A DNA stretch of 64,000 nt from Owenia fusiformis. Its lineage: Eukaryota; Annelida; Polychaeta; Sabellida; Oweniidae. Shown in pieces: positions 1 to 13,619 of the stretch. The DNA lies in contig CAIIXF020000302.1 in the NCBI GenBank assembly GCA_903813345.2, positions 1 to 64,000 of the forward strand, in the 5' to 3' direction. The notes under the pieces were generated by a model that saw only the letters and a program-made list of their open reading frames with translations, made no database searches and was not told where the DNA came from. The position numbers were made by a program, and so were the translations under genes. Position 1 is the first letter of the stretch. Every line of letters begins with the position of its first letter.

Positions 1-182
1 CACTACATGAAGTGTTTTCTATGCAATGATTATATACAGGCTGCTTATTCATTGTTACTGCGAATTTCAAAAGCTTCAAAATGTTTTTCAGTTTCAAGCA
101 GGTTTTAGTACATTCTGACCAATTGTATTTTCAGTCTTATTCGTTTCATGATTATGTAATACTGACCTACTTATCTGCTTAA

Positions 183-722
183 CATGTCTTCAATCCATGC
201 AATCCGGATGTATTCTCTAATGTAAGAAATACGGTTGATAAAATGAAAAAAGATGGAACGCTAAATAACATATTTAAAAACAAGAGAATTATAAATAGTG
301 AAAGGCAACCACAAAATATTAAAGCAATCGTCACACGATCTAAATTAAAAAATGACATAACCCAAGTGAAACTAATGATACAAAAATGTAGCGATAAACG
401 ATGTATGTGCTGCAATCACATTGAAACTAAGGCTTATTATGAATATAAAGTAAAAATAATTGCACCTAGAATTGCAAAGAACTGTAATTCGAAGGATCTC
501 CTATATGCTATGGTATGTGCGGGTTGCGGAGAGATTTACATCGGCCAAACAGGTGATTGTCTCCGTAACCGAATCCGAGTGCACAGACAGCAAAGGAGTA
601 GTCTAAACATGGCAAGAGATTTTGGACAGCTGTATTTTTGGTCACGCGTATTTCCCGAATCCCGACCATACAAAGAATATTTTATATTAAAACAATATCT
701 TTACTTCAACAAAAGTGCATGA
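183..722 (+). mobile_element. Penelope-like element 3' end: GIY-YIG endonuclease fragment
   Basis: Open frame of 180 codons from 183, preceded in frame by a stop at 180-182. It carries a basic RQPQNIKAIVTRSKL motif, a cysteine cluster CSDKRCMCCN, and the GIY-YIG signature LLYAMVCAGCGEIYIGQTGD with LRNRIRVHRQQ after it. These are the linker and endonuclease of Penelope-like retroelements. No reverse transcriptase is seen upstream in the window. The last 40 codons depart from the usual pattern, so the copy is probably damaged. Confidence 0.75.
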
Positions 723-1386
723 AAACATAAAAATCTCATCCATGGATTTCTAACCCACCTCCTCACTTTTTCAATAATGTTGACCTTATATTGAAAAAGA
801 GGACCGTGATTTTTAAAGTTTCTGTGCAAAATTAGATTGCAACATAAATTATCAGTAATCTCAGGGAAATTGGATTGAATTCCCAGTTTCTTTAAAGAAT
901 TTTGGTCTCTCTCTCCAAGAAGTACTGAAATAATTGCTATGTGATGTTTATAATATATTCAACACAAATAGATGGCAACACGGTGTCATAATATCTGGTG
1001 TTATATTTGGAACTTATGTTTTGTACTCATAGTGTCAGCTACTGAATGCAGTTTATTCATACAGGATTATATGGCATTGTGACTTGCAAACACTTGAGTA
1101 GTATTATACCCAACAGCATTTATATAAAAGGTATAAGAAAATCTTTGAAGGATACATGCTGTTAAAAGTCATGCTCATTGTAATTTGTGTAATGGCTGAT
1201 GTTTGAATGTATTTTTTTATTCTCCAGCACTTCACATTGCCTTGACACTTTATCCTTTATGTAACCTAATCTCAAAGAGGGGTATATAAATTCAAGAATC
1301 TGGCAAACATCATTACACTTTCATTTGGTTGGGATAAAGCGAGTTTTTTATTACTAAATTAGATGAAACAGTTAAGAGTGAAGATA
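723..1386. other. Penelope-like 3' flank, no gene
   Basis: Bases 700-835 are the 3' tail of the Penelope-like copy and recur inverted at about 2905-3060. The rest is AT-rich with no coding signal I can support. Confidence 0.5.
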
Positions 1387-2153
1387 CAGGGTGAGCCAAT
1401 AAAGGTAACTGAAAAGAATTATGCTAATAATTCAGTCATTCAGCATGGGTTTAAAATCATATTTTGCACAATTAAACCTTGTTCAATTTCAGTTCATTAT
1501 ACATTTAATTCAATTATATTGCATTAAAAAGTTACATAGGTCAATGCCTTGCGCAATATGCATAACAGGCTAGCGTTTCGAAATGAACATATATCAAATT
1601 AATTTAATTTATTGAGTGAGTTATACTTACAAATGTCCCAACTGCTTGCCTACACTTGATGGTGAAAAGTAGATCAGAATAAAATGGGTTGAAAACCTTG
1701 GTCAACGTTGTTTCATTCTACTAAGTCTCATTGGTTTATCTATAATAGTCACGATTTTATGGCTATTTACAAAACATGGGCAAAACGTCGAAAAGTGTCT
1801 CACTGAATGGACATAAATCACACCAGAGTTTTATCTTTGGGCCTATTTTCTGCACTAACAACCATTGAAACATTGAAACAAGAGATAAAAAGGATAAGAG
1901 CCATAACACAAGATGTTTATGAGCGTGTTGTGTACAACTAAGCACAAAACGTTCAAGTTGGTCTCCAGACATGACTCCAATATTTTGTGGCATGTTTTGT
2001 TAAATGGCCATAAATCGTAACCACTAGAGATAGACCATTAAAACTTGGTAGAACTAGAATGACAATATATTGGACAAGGCCTAATTGTTCCAAATGTGAC
2101 ACTAAACCTGAGTTGTTAATATTTGCTAGGGTTACCTTTTTTGGCTCACCCTG
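1387..2153. mobile_element. TA-flanked non-autonomous element (ends CAGGGTGAGCC)
   Basis: Inverted ends CAGGGTGAGCCAATAAAGGT and its reverse partner at 2129-2153, each next to TA. About 770 bp, with no transposase. The short open frames inside are not coding. Tc1/mariner-type assignment rests on the TA target and end sequence. Confidence 0.7.
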
Positions 2154-2904
2154 TACATGCAAATCACAATTATCAGCAACATAACAAGGTCAATGATTAT
2201 GCCAATGTACCATGCCATACATGTAAAATACTTTTGTGAAGTATATTGAAAAGTAAAACTATGGAAATAAGGAATATGCTCCTTATTTCTGTGGGACTTT
2301 AGTAAGTGTATATATTTGCCAGTGGAGTTTCAGTACTACAAAATCTGACTGAGTCTTGAAATCTTCAATAGGACAACAGAATCACATACTAGTAAATTTC
2401 AATGGGTCATTTTATGTTTCATTGGTACCTAATGAGACTCAATTGAACTTTCCTCAGAGTATAGCTCTTGTGGTATTAAAATGTGAGATTAAAATGTCAG
2501 AGGAGCTCTTGAGATATTACAATGTAGAAAAATTCATGTGGTATTGCAATGTCAGAGTAACAAATGTGGTATTGTTATGTCAGAATAGCACATGCGGTAT
2601 TGTCAGAGGTTGAAAAATGGATGACAAATTGTGGAACTGTTACCAAAATCAGTTTCACAATTCATCCCCTTTTCATACATTTTCACATACATACATAGCT
2701 TTCCTGTACATCAGATTTTCATAGGTCCATTAGGTGTCCACCCATACATACATTTACAAATGTTCCTTCATTAATGCATCGATTTTCTCAAAGATGGCAG
2801 ATAGGTAAACAGAACTTTCAAAGATGGACAGGGCGAACTCCATAACATAGGATTTCCCATTGGATAATCCTCATTCCCATGTATATGAAGTGAATGCTAC
2901 ATTA

Positions 2905-3060
2905 CAGTGTAATCTTATATTGCAAAAAATATGAAAAATCATGGTCATCTTTTTCAGTAATAAGGTCAATATTATTGTGGGTTACTAATCCATGGCTAAT
3001 CTCATTATTAAAATTGAGATTTTTTATTTTTTTCATGCACTTTTGTTAAAGTCAAGATAG
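2905..3060 (-). repeat. Inverted copy of the Penelope-like 3' tail
   Basis: The reverse complement reads acaaaagtgcatgaaaa, then aaaatctca, ccatggatt, taacccac and attgaccttat in the same order as 708-810. Penelope-like elements often carry such flanking inverted pieces. Confidence 0.65.
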
Positions 3061-3456
3061 GATTTCAGATAGCATCCATTTGTTACCGTTCCGAATCCAA
3101 ATGATACATATTTGCATCCGTTTTATACATGTATGTTTACGTTTACAAATGTTGTTCAAATATCTTCTCTATTACAGGAATGTAGTAGCTGAAACTTTCC
3201 TTTATTGTCATACTATACATATTGAATATTTCAAGACTCAATGTTAAGTAGGAACTCTGGAATCACTAACCTTGATTTTGTCTTATAATTTTGCAATGAC
3301 CCAATTTCCTATAATGTACGAGAGCACCTACAATACATTACATGTACATGACCGCATCCACATATTTCGACTAGCCACAGTGTAACACAAAAGATTAATA
3401 CTGTGATGTAAAAGTGTTGCATGGTCAGGGTTTGCAGGTTAATTTGAGAAAGCATT

Positions 3457-3995
3457 GTGGAAGAAGGGTTGGTGAGAGAAAGGAACACCTTACTCCATAT
3501 GGACACTGGCCCTGTCCAAAGATCTCATAATGTTCAGAAAACAATATCCCTGGACCTGAACATCGAGCCCTTGGCCCATGCACCATTTAGTCCAGATTTT
3601 GCCATTTATTTATGTACTACTTATTTTTTTGAAAAAGAACGCAGTCAGAGAATGGATTCGGTCTTGTCTTTCGGTATTTTCTTTCAATCTTGGGTTGAGA
3701 GGATGCAGAAGTGTGTAGCACCTAATGAAACCTATGTAGAGAGCCCTGTAGAATGAACGTGGCATGAATGCCACATAATGGTGACAACATATTCGAAATC
3801 AGCAATGACATATAAAAATGGTGTTATACATGACCATCATGGTTTGTTTTGTTCATAATATATAACATGTTTTGTCTCCAAATCTCTTCAGAGTTTGTAG
3901 ATACCTAAATGATGTATCACTGGCAAAAAATCAAAAAGATTGGTCTATATAAACATCTGTGTAAAAAGTGTCCATTACTTATTGATCACCCCTTG
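3457..3995 (+). mobile_element. Decayed mariner transposase C-terminus and right end
   Basis: The frame at 3457-3756 reads HMDTGPVQRSHNVQKTISLD, then LAHAPFSPDFAI and WVERMQKCVAPNETYVES. These are a worn HxDNAPxH motif, the YSPDLAPCD region (third catalytic Asp lost) and the mariner C-terminal tail. The sequence near 3978-3995 resembles mariner right ends (TTATTGATCACCCCTTG). The 5' end is not found. Confidence 0.65.
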
Positions 3996-4720
3996 TTAAA
4001 CTCTTTTGACAATATTTTATCCATTAATCTACTTTCATTTGCAATACTGAATCCCAAATATGGGGTACAGCAAGTAAAACAAGTTTAGAACCACTTTTAA
4101 AGCTATAGAAGATTTTTTAGAAGAGCTATGCAATGCAAAAGCAATAGGTGTCTTTGCCAAACTTAGATAATTGATTGATTTCAAAATTAAAATATCCCAA
4201 TTTTGATTATTTCTAGTTGGTATGGTGGTAGAACTCTACTTATTCTTTGTATAATTGAGGTGCATGTTTAATTGCTATTGGATGTGCTACCAAGCACATA
4301 CATTCGCATGCAATATTCCCACTGACGTGACGTTTTTGTACCTGAGGGAAAGATGAACATGTATTCACCGAAAATAGAATGGAATATTTGATTTATTATA
4401 TCATTTTAATGTTCTACAAATTAAGTGTATTTCTTTTAACCACTTAATACATAGATACAATACACATCTTTCATCCTCAAAAGTCACACGTGCAAGATGA
4501 CTTGTGACATCACTGGTTTATAACCATCAAGAACATGGCAGCGGATGCACAATTGCTATGAGTACCTATGCTCATACTACAAATATAAACTGTGACGTCA
4601 TACCAACGAAGTTTTGTTGCCGTGCGTATCCAAGTATTTTCTACAATATTGTTGTGACGTCATAACAAAAACATAACATCCGGGACTTGCCCTTCGGGCT
4701 GCGGGAAATATACTGAGGGA

Positions 4721-4965
4721 AAGAGTCGATTCTCGCAACCAATCAAATCGAGGCTTTCTGTATCACGTTTTCACCTGCGGTATATGGCATATACCACAGG
4801 TGAGTATGCAATATTCCACAATGAATATGCGATACATCGATTTCAGTGCATACCCGATACTCACTTGCAGCATATGTCATACTCACTTTCGTAATATGCC
4901 ATATACCGCAGGTGAAAACGTGATACAGAAAGCCTCGATTTGATTGGTTGCGAGAATCGACTCTT
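4721..4965. repeat. Palindromic element with arms of about 72 bp
   Basis: The left arm starting AAGAGTCGATTCTCGCAACC (4721-4792) is the near-perfect inverse of 4894-4965. The loop has degenerate copies of a (T/G)CATATTC-type motif. Related sequence occurs at 5105-5215. Probably a fold-back MITE. Confidence 0.7.
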
Positions 4966-5632
4966 AATGTAAAACTACGCTGGAAATCAATAAAGTTAGT
5001 CCGTCGAGTATTGATATATGAATCCTGGATTGATTGAGTAATTCTTATATAATAATTCATAAGGTTTACTTGTTCGTTCAATCGATGCAATTGACAATTG
5101 CGTACTTCTGTATCACATTCTCATTGGTTAGTGTGTATACCATATACCGCAGGTGAATCTGTCATACACCGCAAGTGAATATGCCGTATTCATTGCGGAA
5201 TATGACATATATTGTTTACCGCGTAACATGAATCACTTATTAAAGCCTGTTTATTTTTGGCATATGGAATCGAAGTATCTGAAATATGGTAATAAGGAAC
5301 ATAGTCAAGGTTTAGAAATTAACAGACTTTTATGTGCTATCATATAATAAATAATATTATGAAGGGGGTGTACATGGTTTATGGTATAGGGTGCATGTAA
5401 ACTGCAACGAGACTCCTATTGTTGCTGCAAATATTTAGCTATATAATAACAAATTATAACAACAAATGATGTTTAGTTGTAGTCGGTAGAACAGATGATG
5501 TATGTTTTGTTTATGTCAAAATAATAGATCTTGTCCATAGGCGTAGCCAGGGATGGGATTGCACCCCCCCCCCCCATAACCAATAAAAATACAACCATGA
5601 GATTGAAGAAAAGAGTTTAAAAATGCTCTTTA

Positions 5633-6697
5633 CAAGGGCCGAGCAATATATTCGCTACTTTTTGCTTTATTTTCTTTTATATTTGTTTATTTCCATTGAA
5701 ATTTGGTACAGACATAGAGTGTAGAATTCCGCATCTTTTGATTCCATTTTCAAGCCCATTGCCAAATATGGCAAAAAAGTATGGTTGTCATAGCAACGGG
5801 AGGAATGAGCCACCGGAGCTGCCCATAATTTTACTGCAATTGCACATGCAACAATATCTTTATATGCCCATTTCTCATAACAAAAACATTCAGTTTGGGT
5901 AATTTTTATAAACATTGTTTACTGGACATTGATCCAATATTCAGAACAATGGTTGTGATGTCATAGATGTTCTTTTCAAACAATAAAGAGGTCACAATTG
6001 ATCCGCATATGCATCACAAAAGGGAGACTCTGCTTCCTGAGTTGCATCAAGAAGCAAGAACTTCATGGATGCAGTTCGTAAAAAGCGCCCAGTATTGATC
6101 AACCATATGATATATCATCAAGATAATGCTCCATCACACAACGCCCATGAGGTAACTGATATATTAGCAGCTCTAAACATTGAAAAATTTGATCATGCAC
6201 CATACAGTCCAGACCTTGCATTGTGCGACTTTTAAATTTTCGGCAAACTGAAGAATGAGCTACGCGGGCAGAGGTTTGGTGACCGTGAAGAAGTGGTTGA
6301 GGCCGTCCATAAGGCCCTAAAAGACCTATATGGAAATGGAAACGGACTGCAACAGGCCTATCAAGACTGGGTTTCCCGATGTAGAAAATGCATAGCTGCA
6401 GATGGACACTATTTTGAGAATGAGGCATGGAATGAGGAGTAACTGTCTTAATTAACAAAAAGGACATTTTGTATAAAAAAGTTGTTTTCTGAAACATTGT
6501 CACAAATGTCAGCTCCGGTGGTCACTATCAACCAATATTCAATGCCATGTAAAATATTACGGATGTAACCAAATAAATGCACATTTGGTGATATTACAGA
6601 AAAATGTTTTTTCTATTATTTTGGAAAATTTCAGGTAAGATACTTTATTATTAACAATTTGAGAGCAAAAAGTAGCGAATATATTGCTCGGCCCTTG
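5633..6697 (+). mobile_element. Mariner element with intact inverted ends and broken transposase
   Basis: Ends CAAGGGCCGAGCAATATATT (5633) and its inverse (to 6697), both next to TA. The 3' half encodes the C-terminal part of a mariner transposase from about 6060: HQDNAPSHNAHEV, then HAPYSPDLALCDF, then a TAA stop, then IFGKLKNELRGQRFG and WVSRCRKCIAADGHYFE. Spacing between the two aspartates is 34 residues, as in DD34D mariners. The N-terminal half is missing; at 1,065 bp the copy is shorter than a full mariner (about 1.3 kb). Confidence 0.85.
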
Positions 6698-6847
6698 TAT
6701 TTTAAGCTTCTAGCCCTGTTCTGAAGGAAGTTGAATCAAGATTTGTAAAATTCAAGATAGATCTTAATTTTGGGCTTTTTGGGCTTTTTTATGCCACAAT
6801 CGCACCCCCTGACTGAAAACCGAAATTTTTGTGGCGATTGAAACCCC

Positions 6848-7160
6848 GGGGGTTCACTGTATATAAACCTTGAAAATATGTCATCTCACAATTATGGTAT
6901 GGAGTTGGTCTAGTAGTTACACATATCCTAATATGAGGTTGTTTTGATTCGTTTTCCTCAAAGATCGCCTTCTTCTTGGGACCTTCTTCAGTTTAAATAA
7001 ATAGCTTTTTTCCCAGGAAATATTCTACTTTGGACCAGTCATGGTATTGGTATGGCATTGGTCCTATATTTTGACATTTGGTATGGCATTGGTTTCATAT
7101 TTGGGCATTTGGTATGGCTTTTGGGCACTATTTCGGTTGGTATGGGAATACATCCAAAGG
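6848..7160. repeat. Fragment carrying the TGGTATGGCATTGG minisatellite
   Basis: Starts GGGGGTTCACTGTATAT, as in the nested element at 27083, and holds about three copies of a unit of about 33 bp (ggtatggcattggt...tttg) at 7027-7130. Same unit, opposite strand, as 27215-27750. Confidence 0.55.
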
Positions 7161-8814
7161 AGGAGGGAAATTAGCGCAACAGATTTTGGACAGTCATATG
7201 TTTGATTTTGGCCATTTCCTGGACATTTAAACAGGTGCATATGTTAGGCCAATGCATTACCTCCAGGAAAATCACTTCTAGAGATGATGAAATAACTTTG
7301 ACTTTGAGACAGGGTAGATGCAAACAACCCACCCACATGTTTTTTCTGAAATATTTTCCTGATTTTCAACCCCTTCCATCCCTGCTTTTTTAATTTTCTT
7401 GCATCAATATTTTGCACTACTTCACATAGTATCAAGGGTATTGATTGATTGACTTTGTACAGGAAACAATTGTATATCTGTAATTTCCGGAGGGACTCGA
7501 TGAGACTCCATGGGGCAAAGTTAACAAGGTCTCATGGGACATTTTGGGACTCGATATGGCATGGTTGGACCTGATGGGGCAAGTGGGATTCTGCACCATT
7601 GGAATATGTTGGCCAGGCGACCAAACTCGCGTAATGTCACATATCATATAAGTAATGTCACCAAACCCAGTGCCACGGAATTGATCACTTGGAGAGAATG
7701 TAAAGAACTATTATTTCCTTTGGCTTCAGGTTTCTACAACTAAACAATTCATGACACATAGTACAAAGCATATACAACCCCTCCATAAGGTTGACAACTG
7801 CAAGTTTTTATATCATAACAAATCAACGTCTGTCAGTGTTTGTACTTCGATTTCGTTCCTTATTGCTTCATTTCAAAAGCTTGATGTCTTGTTTAAAATT
7901 GCCAAACAGCATGACAAGATTTGATAAGTGATTCAAAGGGGGACTTCCAGTTACATAACTTATGATGGGCAGTGTAATTTAACTTATTATCATCACAATT
8001 TGTTCTAAACATACAATAACTACATAAACAACATTAGGATAGAATGGCATCTGAAATACAATTTTGAACTTGAATGTTATAAGTACACATACATGTATTT
8101 CCTATTGCTGACCACACATAACCAAAACGGTTTTATGGGGCATGGCAATGATAAGCTGTAAAAATATAAAATGGTAGATGACGAACATACGAGTATTTAG
8201 CCTCTTATGATGTCACATATAGTGTTAAGATTTATTTAGAATAACTAATTTTGCTATAATGATACACATTTTCTATTTGACCCTGGCAACAAGTTCAACA
8301 ACTGAAGTGTAATGTGCCACGCCCCCTTTCTTGAATTTTTAGGGGAAGGTAGAGAGAAAAATCAGAAAAATAGACGCTTGTACTTTTAATTGAAACTTAT
8401 GCAAGATATATTTGCTAACATCATCAGTGAAGTGTTTAATCAGGTTTTATACACCATAGGCCCTTACTGTCTTTTAAATGACTAATTAACTATCGACTGA
8501 TTAAGAAATTTTGAAAAGAAAGTGTCACTACTATGTACTTTTTGGGACAAATTATCCCATATCTCTACTAAATTCTGTTGAATAAGGCCCAAACTTTCAG
8601 AAATTCTTCATACATGCCTTACTGGTGTATTAACAATGTTTCATTATAATTGCAACAACCTCAAATAAGATATTAAATAGTTTCAAGCATATGGTCAAAC
8701 TAAAGTTTACTGACTCACCACTTTTGAGCCTGCTTTGCAAGGGTTCACAAACTTTTTTTTACATGCCTTGGGGTCCTCAACAGGAATCTAAAGTCAAATT
8801 GAACCTAGGTGTTT
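7161..8814. other. No gene seen
   Basis: AT-rich sequence with short chance open frames only. Nothing recognised. Confidence 0.5.
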
Positions 8815-9705
8815 TACTATGATTTACTCGTGATATGATTTTAATCCACTTAGACTGTGGACTACTCTGATAATTGTAACTTCTACTTTTCATGGAAAAT
8901 TCCAACATATTTCAAACAGTCTGTATGATTATGCTGGGTACTTCATGTAGGGGTGGCAGACGGCCCTCGGGCCAATTTATACCCCCACCACAAGAAAACC
9001 TTGGGGGTACTTTAATACCACCTCATAAAAAGAATACTAATGCATGTCATACATTCATAGTTTTATTGTAGGCAGGGCATACCATTGTTAGTCAGTGCCA
9101 GAAATATCCAATCTCTAACTTATATGGTTACCATGGAAACAGTATTTATGATTCATATGCTCATTTAGCTGTAAGTTACTTGCTTGTTGCATAACAAATG
9201 GTAACAAAATAGATATGTTTGTTGCGGTTAATTTATTAGCACTTTATATATGTGCAAAGAAAACATATTGTACATGTTATGCAAGTTGGGCCAAAAAACT
9301 GAGGGACCAATTTGACCTCCTCCCAAATATGTCCCTTAGCCCTCAAAGTGAAATATTTGCAAATTTGTTTGGATTTTGTGGCTACCACTTTGTCAAAAGT
9401 TGTATAAATATGTATATATTCACACTAAAGCACTAAAAAGTTGATATAATGCTCCAATTAATCAATAATATTTATCAAATATAGTCACACACAACTACTT
9501 TTAGGGAAAATTGGGCGTGGCACTTTTTGGTACTTGTGTAATTGTTGCAGCATTAAGTGAAAAATACATATTACACTAACAACAATTGACATTTAATTTT
9601 CATCTACTAACATTGTGTAGCACTGTAATATGTTCCTTATCAATATTAGATACTTGAGATATTTTATGTAAGTGTCTTTTCATCCCTATACCATACAAGG
9701 TGGGC
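8815..9705. repeat. Left arm of a large inverted repeat
   Basis: Reads CTTCATGTAGGGGTGGCAGA, GGGGGTACTTTAATACCACC, TCAGTGCCAGAAAT and GGGCGTGGCACTTTT in an order that recurs, inverted, at 12415-13255 with roughly 85% identity by eye. Confidence 0.75.
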
Positions 9706-12414
9706 ATCACCCATGGTGTCAAACTAACTTTTCTGTTTTATTTTTTACCATAGACAGGGGAAAAGCTTACTTGAAGAAGTGACCTCATTAGGTGCTATGT
9801 ATATGGATAGATGGATTGATACTGTACTAGTAGGTAGATGGCAGCACTTGTGCTAGTTGGGCTAGATACTAGTATTTACCATTGACTTGACATGTGTCAC
9901 TTAGCCTATTGATTTACCATATTCATTCTGTTGGATTAAGGTAAAACTGCATTTGCATCGAATTTGTTGATTTTCAGATTGTGTTTGAAACTTGAGGATA
10001 ATCAGATTGTGTTTTAAACTGGATGTTGTTCAGATTGTGTATACATGAACTTAAAAAGGACTACTGAAACAATAAGTCAATGTTTAAGATTCGTTAAAAT
10101 TATCTCAATGAGAATTTAGCCCGTTAACCTATAGTTAAACTATACTTCAGCAAGATTTCAAAGCTCATCATTTGCAACTTTTTCATTATTTCAGTGATAA
10201 TTTAACCCATTATTCTTTACTGATTTAAAAATTGCAAGGAATTCAAATGACCTAGGGAAGCCAGTGATACGAATTGGCCTTATTCATTGAGTTACAGTAA
10301 AATGGAATATTGTGAAGAACAAGAGAACTGTTCCACAGCTTCACAGGAAATATGGGATCAAAGTCAACAAGGGATGTGGGAACTAGGCTGTTCACATAGA
10401 GAGATTTAGAACTCTCAAGGGAAGTGTCTCTATTTGGTATAGGTAAAAATACACAGGTCTATTCATGCACACCATTTTAAAATGAATCAAAATTAGTGAT
10501 ATCCATGTTTCTGGTAAAAGCATCAACTGAAAGAGACAAACATCCTACTCCTATGGAATAAAATATAAGGAAGTTCGAAGCAGTAAAAAGGTATTATCAT
10601 TCTAGATTTGATAGAATAAATTGAATCAGAGGCAAATTTTAAATTTCGATATATTAAAAGAGGCTCTTTTGATTAGATGGGAGAATTAGCTGCATGTTAA
10701 AGGTGGCGCTTTGCTCAGTTTATAACAAAATTGATATTTAGCCCGAAACAGCTGTAAGAAATATTAAGCAAATATTTCATTCTAAGGAAGGCAATACCTG
10801 TTCATCTTTCAATGATTTTTGCAATATGTATTGCCAGCAGCCCATAGGGTGAGGGGAAGCCAGACAGAGAATCATTGCATAGATAGAAAGATTTGATAGA
10901 GAAAATGGAGTTTTGGTGTTGGGGAGGGCAGGTAATTGTATAATTGTTCATGTAACTATGGCAGCCATCATTTTATAAAATTGATAAAATGACATATTCT
11001 AGACAAGGATAGGCATTTGCCATCATAAACTATGAGGGATTATGACCCATAAACTTAACTATGGAAATTTGGGGTAGTAATATGGAACATACGTTATATG
11101 GAAACTGTAACCTTATAAGATCTTGTCCAATTTCAGTCATACCTGATTATAAAGGACCATTGATGTTACTACAGCATAAGGGCATATTGCGTTTAATATT
11201 AAATGACCATCATTTCTACTGTGCCAAAATCATTCAACCAATTTTAAAATGGAATACGAGAACCAGATTTCTTATTTTATATTCATATGTCTAATAATAA
11301 TTGATATTATTATATTTAACATATTTACTTTAAATTATACACTTAACAGATTTGTTTAGATATTACTTTAAGTTTTAACATAACAAACAAATATCCATAT
11401 TGAAGGAATTACTGAAGGTACAGCATTTCAGAAATGTGTAAATTGTTTATATTTCATTATTTTGCGAAATACTAAAAGGAGTTATACCCGTAACCTAGTT
11501 AACCATGAGTCAAAGAATGCATCATTTAGTATCTGCAAAATGATGCAATATGCAATTCATACATGGAATAATATATTTTGCCATATCGGAATCAAGTATT
11601 ATCTTTAATCCATTGGATAGAGCTTGCATTACCTGATGTTGATGTATTGATAATCAAATCAGTTAGTCAATTGTGAGACACCGTTTGTCCGAGAAAATAA
11701 GAAACCTTAGTTATATATTAAGGCAGTGCATAACATTTCACCTATTATTTATTTGTGTTTACTACATCCCCTTCACTAGTAAATATTACCTTCCCTTTTA
11801 AAGCTTTGTGAGATATCGTTGAACTGTGGCGCTCATGCATGATATATGAAAAAATTATCATACTCCATAGTTCTAATGTCATTTAAGCCTGATTTGGTAC
11901 AAACGGCAAAGCATAACGTCAACTCTAAAGTAGTTTAATTCAATGAAAATTAAAAATATCAAAATCAACAATTACAGTGCGCCATCTTAGATGCGAAGGT
12001 TATGGCCATTACCTTCGCTTGGTACTGACCAGTGTCCTTGCTCTGTTACAAATTTTCATTGCCCTCTGTTTGTAACCCCTCCCCCCTTCTTGATAAAAGC
12101 CATGAATAAGAGGATGATTTTGAGGTATTATGTTTTATGATTAATGAGTTCATATAACTTAATCCAAGTCTTAACTGTTTTTTCACACCAGCATGAGATA
12201 ACATCATACTCAAAGGATGGAACGGTTCATTACTTTTCAATTGCATAAAATGGCTAAATGATACCTTGACAAATGTATTAATCAATTTTAACCTATAGCT
12301 CTTGATCAATGGAACCATTCATATTCTAGGTACAATTCAATGAATACGACTTTGACAAACAAAAAAGACTAAGGACCTCTAGGACTTAGACTAAAAGTTA
12401 ATTTGACCATTGAT
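9706..12414. other. Core between the inverted arms, no gene seen
   Basis: About 2.7 kb, AT-rich, with only short unrecognised open frames (for example 11061-11294). If the arms are the ends of a transposon, no transposase could be read inside. Confidence 0.45.
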
Positions 12415-13255
12415 GACCTATGATAGGGAAGGGTCATGATAACACTTATATAAAATATTTAAAGTATCTAATAATGATAATGAACATATTACAATGTTAC
12501 ACAATGTTGGTAGATGCTAATTAAATGTCAATTGTTGTTAGTGTAATATGTATTTTTCATTTAATGCTGCAACAATTACACAAGTACCATAAAAGTGCCA
12601 CGCCCACTTTTCCCCAAACGCAGTTGTGTGTGACTACATTTGATAAATATTATTCATTTTTGGGATAGTTTAATATAGATTTTAGTGCTTTAGTGTGAAT
12701 ACATACATACGAATTCAACTTTTGACAAAGTAGCAGCCACAAAATCCAAACAAATTTGCAAATATTTCACTTTGAGAACTAAAGGACACATTTGGGACGG
12801 GGTCAAATTGAGAAGATTGTGAGATATAAATACTGTTTCCTTGGTAACCATATAAGTCAGAGATTGGAAATTTCTGGCACTGACTAACCATGGCATGCCC
12901 TACCCACTATAAAGCAATGAATATCTGATATGCATAAGTATTATTTTTATTGGGTGGTATTAAAGTACCCCCAAGGTTTTGTTGGGGAAGGGGTATAAAT
13001 TGGCCTGAGGGCCTTCTGCCACCCCTACATGAAGTCCAACTACCCAGAAAGTGTCCAGCACAATCATACAGATTGTTTGAAATATGTTGGAATGTGTGAC
13101 CTTTCATGAAAAGCAGAATGCATTTCTAGAGCACTTCTACAGAATAGTCCATAGTCTAACTCATGGATATTGATATCTGCACGAGCGAGCGTAGCGAGAG
13201 AGTATCCATTCGTGGATAAAAATCATATCACACATAAATCATAGGATATATTCTC
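12415..13255. repeat. Right arm of the large inverted repeat
   Basis: Reverse complement of 8815-9705. It carries an additional insert near 13180-13205 (cgagcgagcgtagcgag) absent from the left arm. It ends just 3' of the receptor gene. Confidence 0.75.
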
Positions 13256-13298
13256 TATATATCAATACATTGTATTTATAATCAACTTTATCAACTTT

Positions 13299-13304
13299 TT
13301 TTAT
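13299..13304 (-). terminator. Candidate poly(A) signal of the receptor gene
   Basis: AATAAA on the minus strand about 315 bases past the stop, in an A-rich context. The hexamer is common in AT-rich DNA, so this is a weak call. Transcript data would be needed to confirm the 3' end. Confidence 0.3.
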
Positions 13305-13619
13305 TAACAACTACTGAAATTGTTTCCTATATCAATCGTTTATGTTATTAAAACTCTCTAGTAGCATAACATGCAAAATCATAGCCAGACTATAAGTGTT
13401 CCGCTTTGCTGCAATGTCATTACATGACAGTGATACATATGCACTGGAAAACAAAATTGATTTCTTGTACCAATACAAAACAGTTTATAATTAGAACATG
13501 ATATGTGTGTCCTACAAGCGTGTATCAAATTATATATATATACACGTATATGATATATAACGTAGTTATTGAGGCGTTTCTAAGGAAAGCTACGTAAGTA
13601 TTTCAGTCTTGAGCTAAAC

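Noticed and set aside
179-415. Reverse-strand open frame opposite the GIY-YIG fragment
   Set aside because: Shadow of the plus-strand Penelope-like frame, starts at a non-ATG codon and shows no domain.
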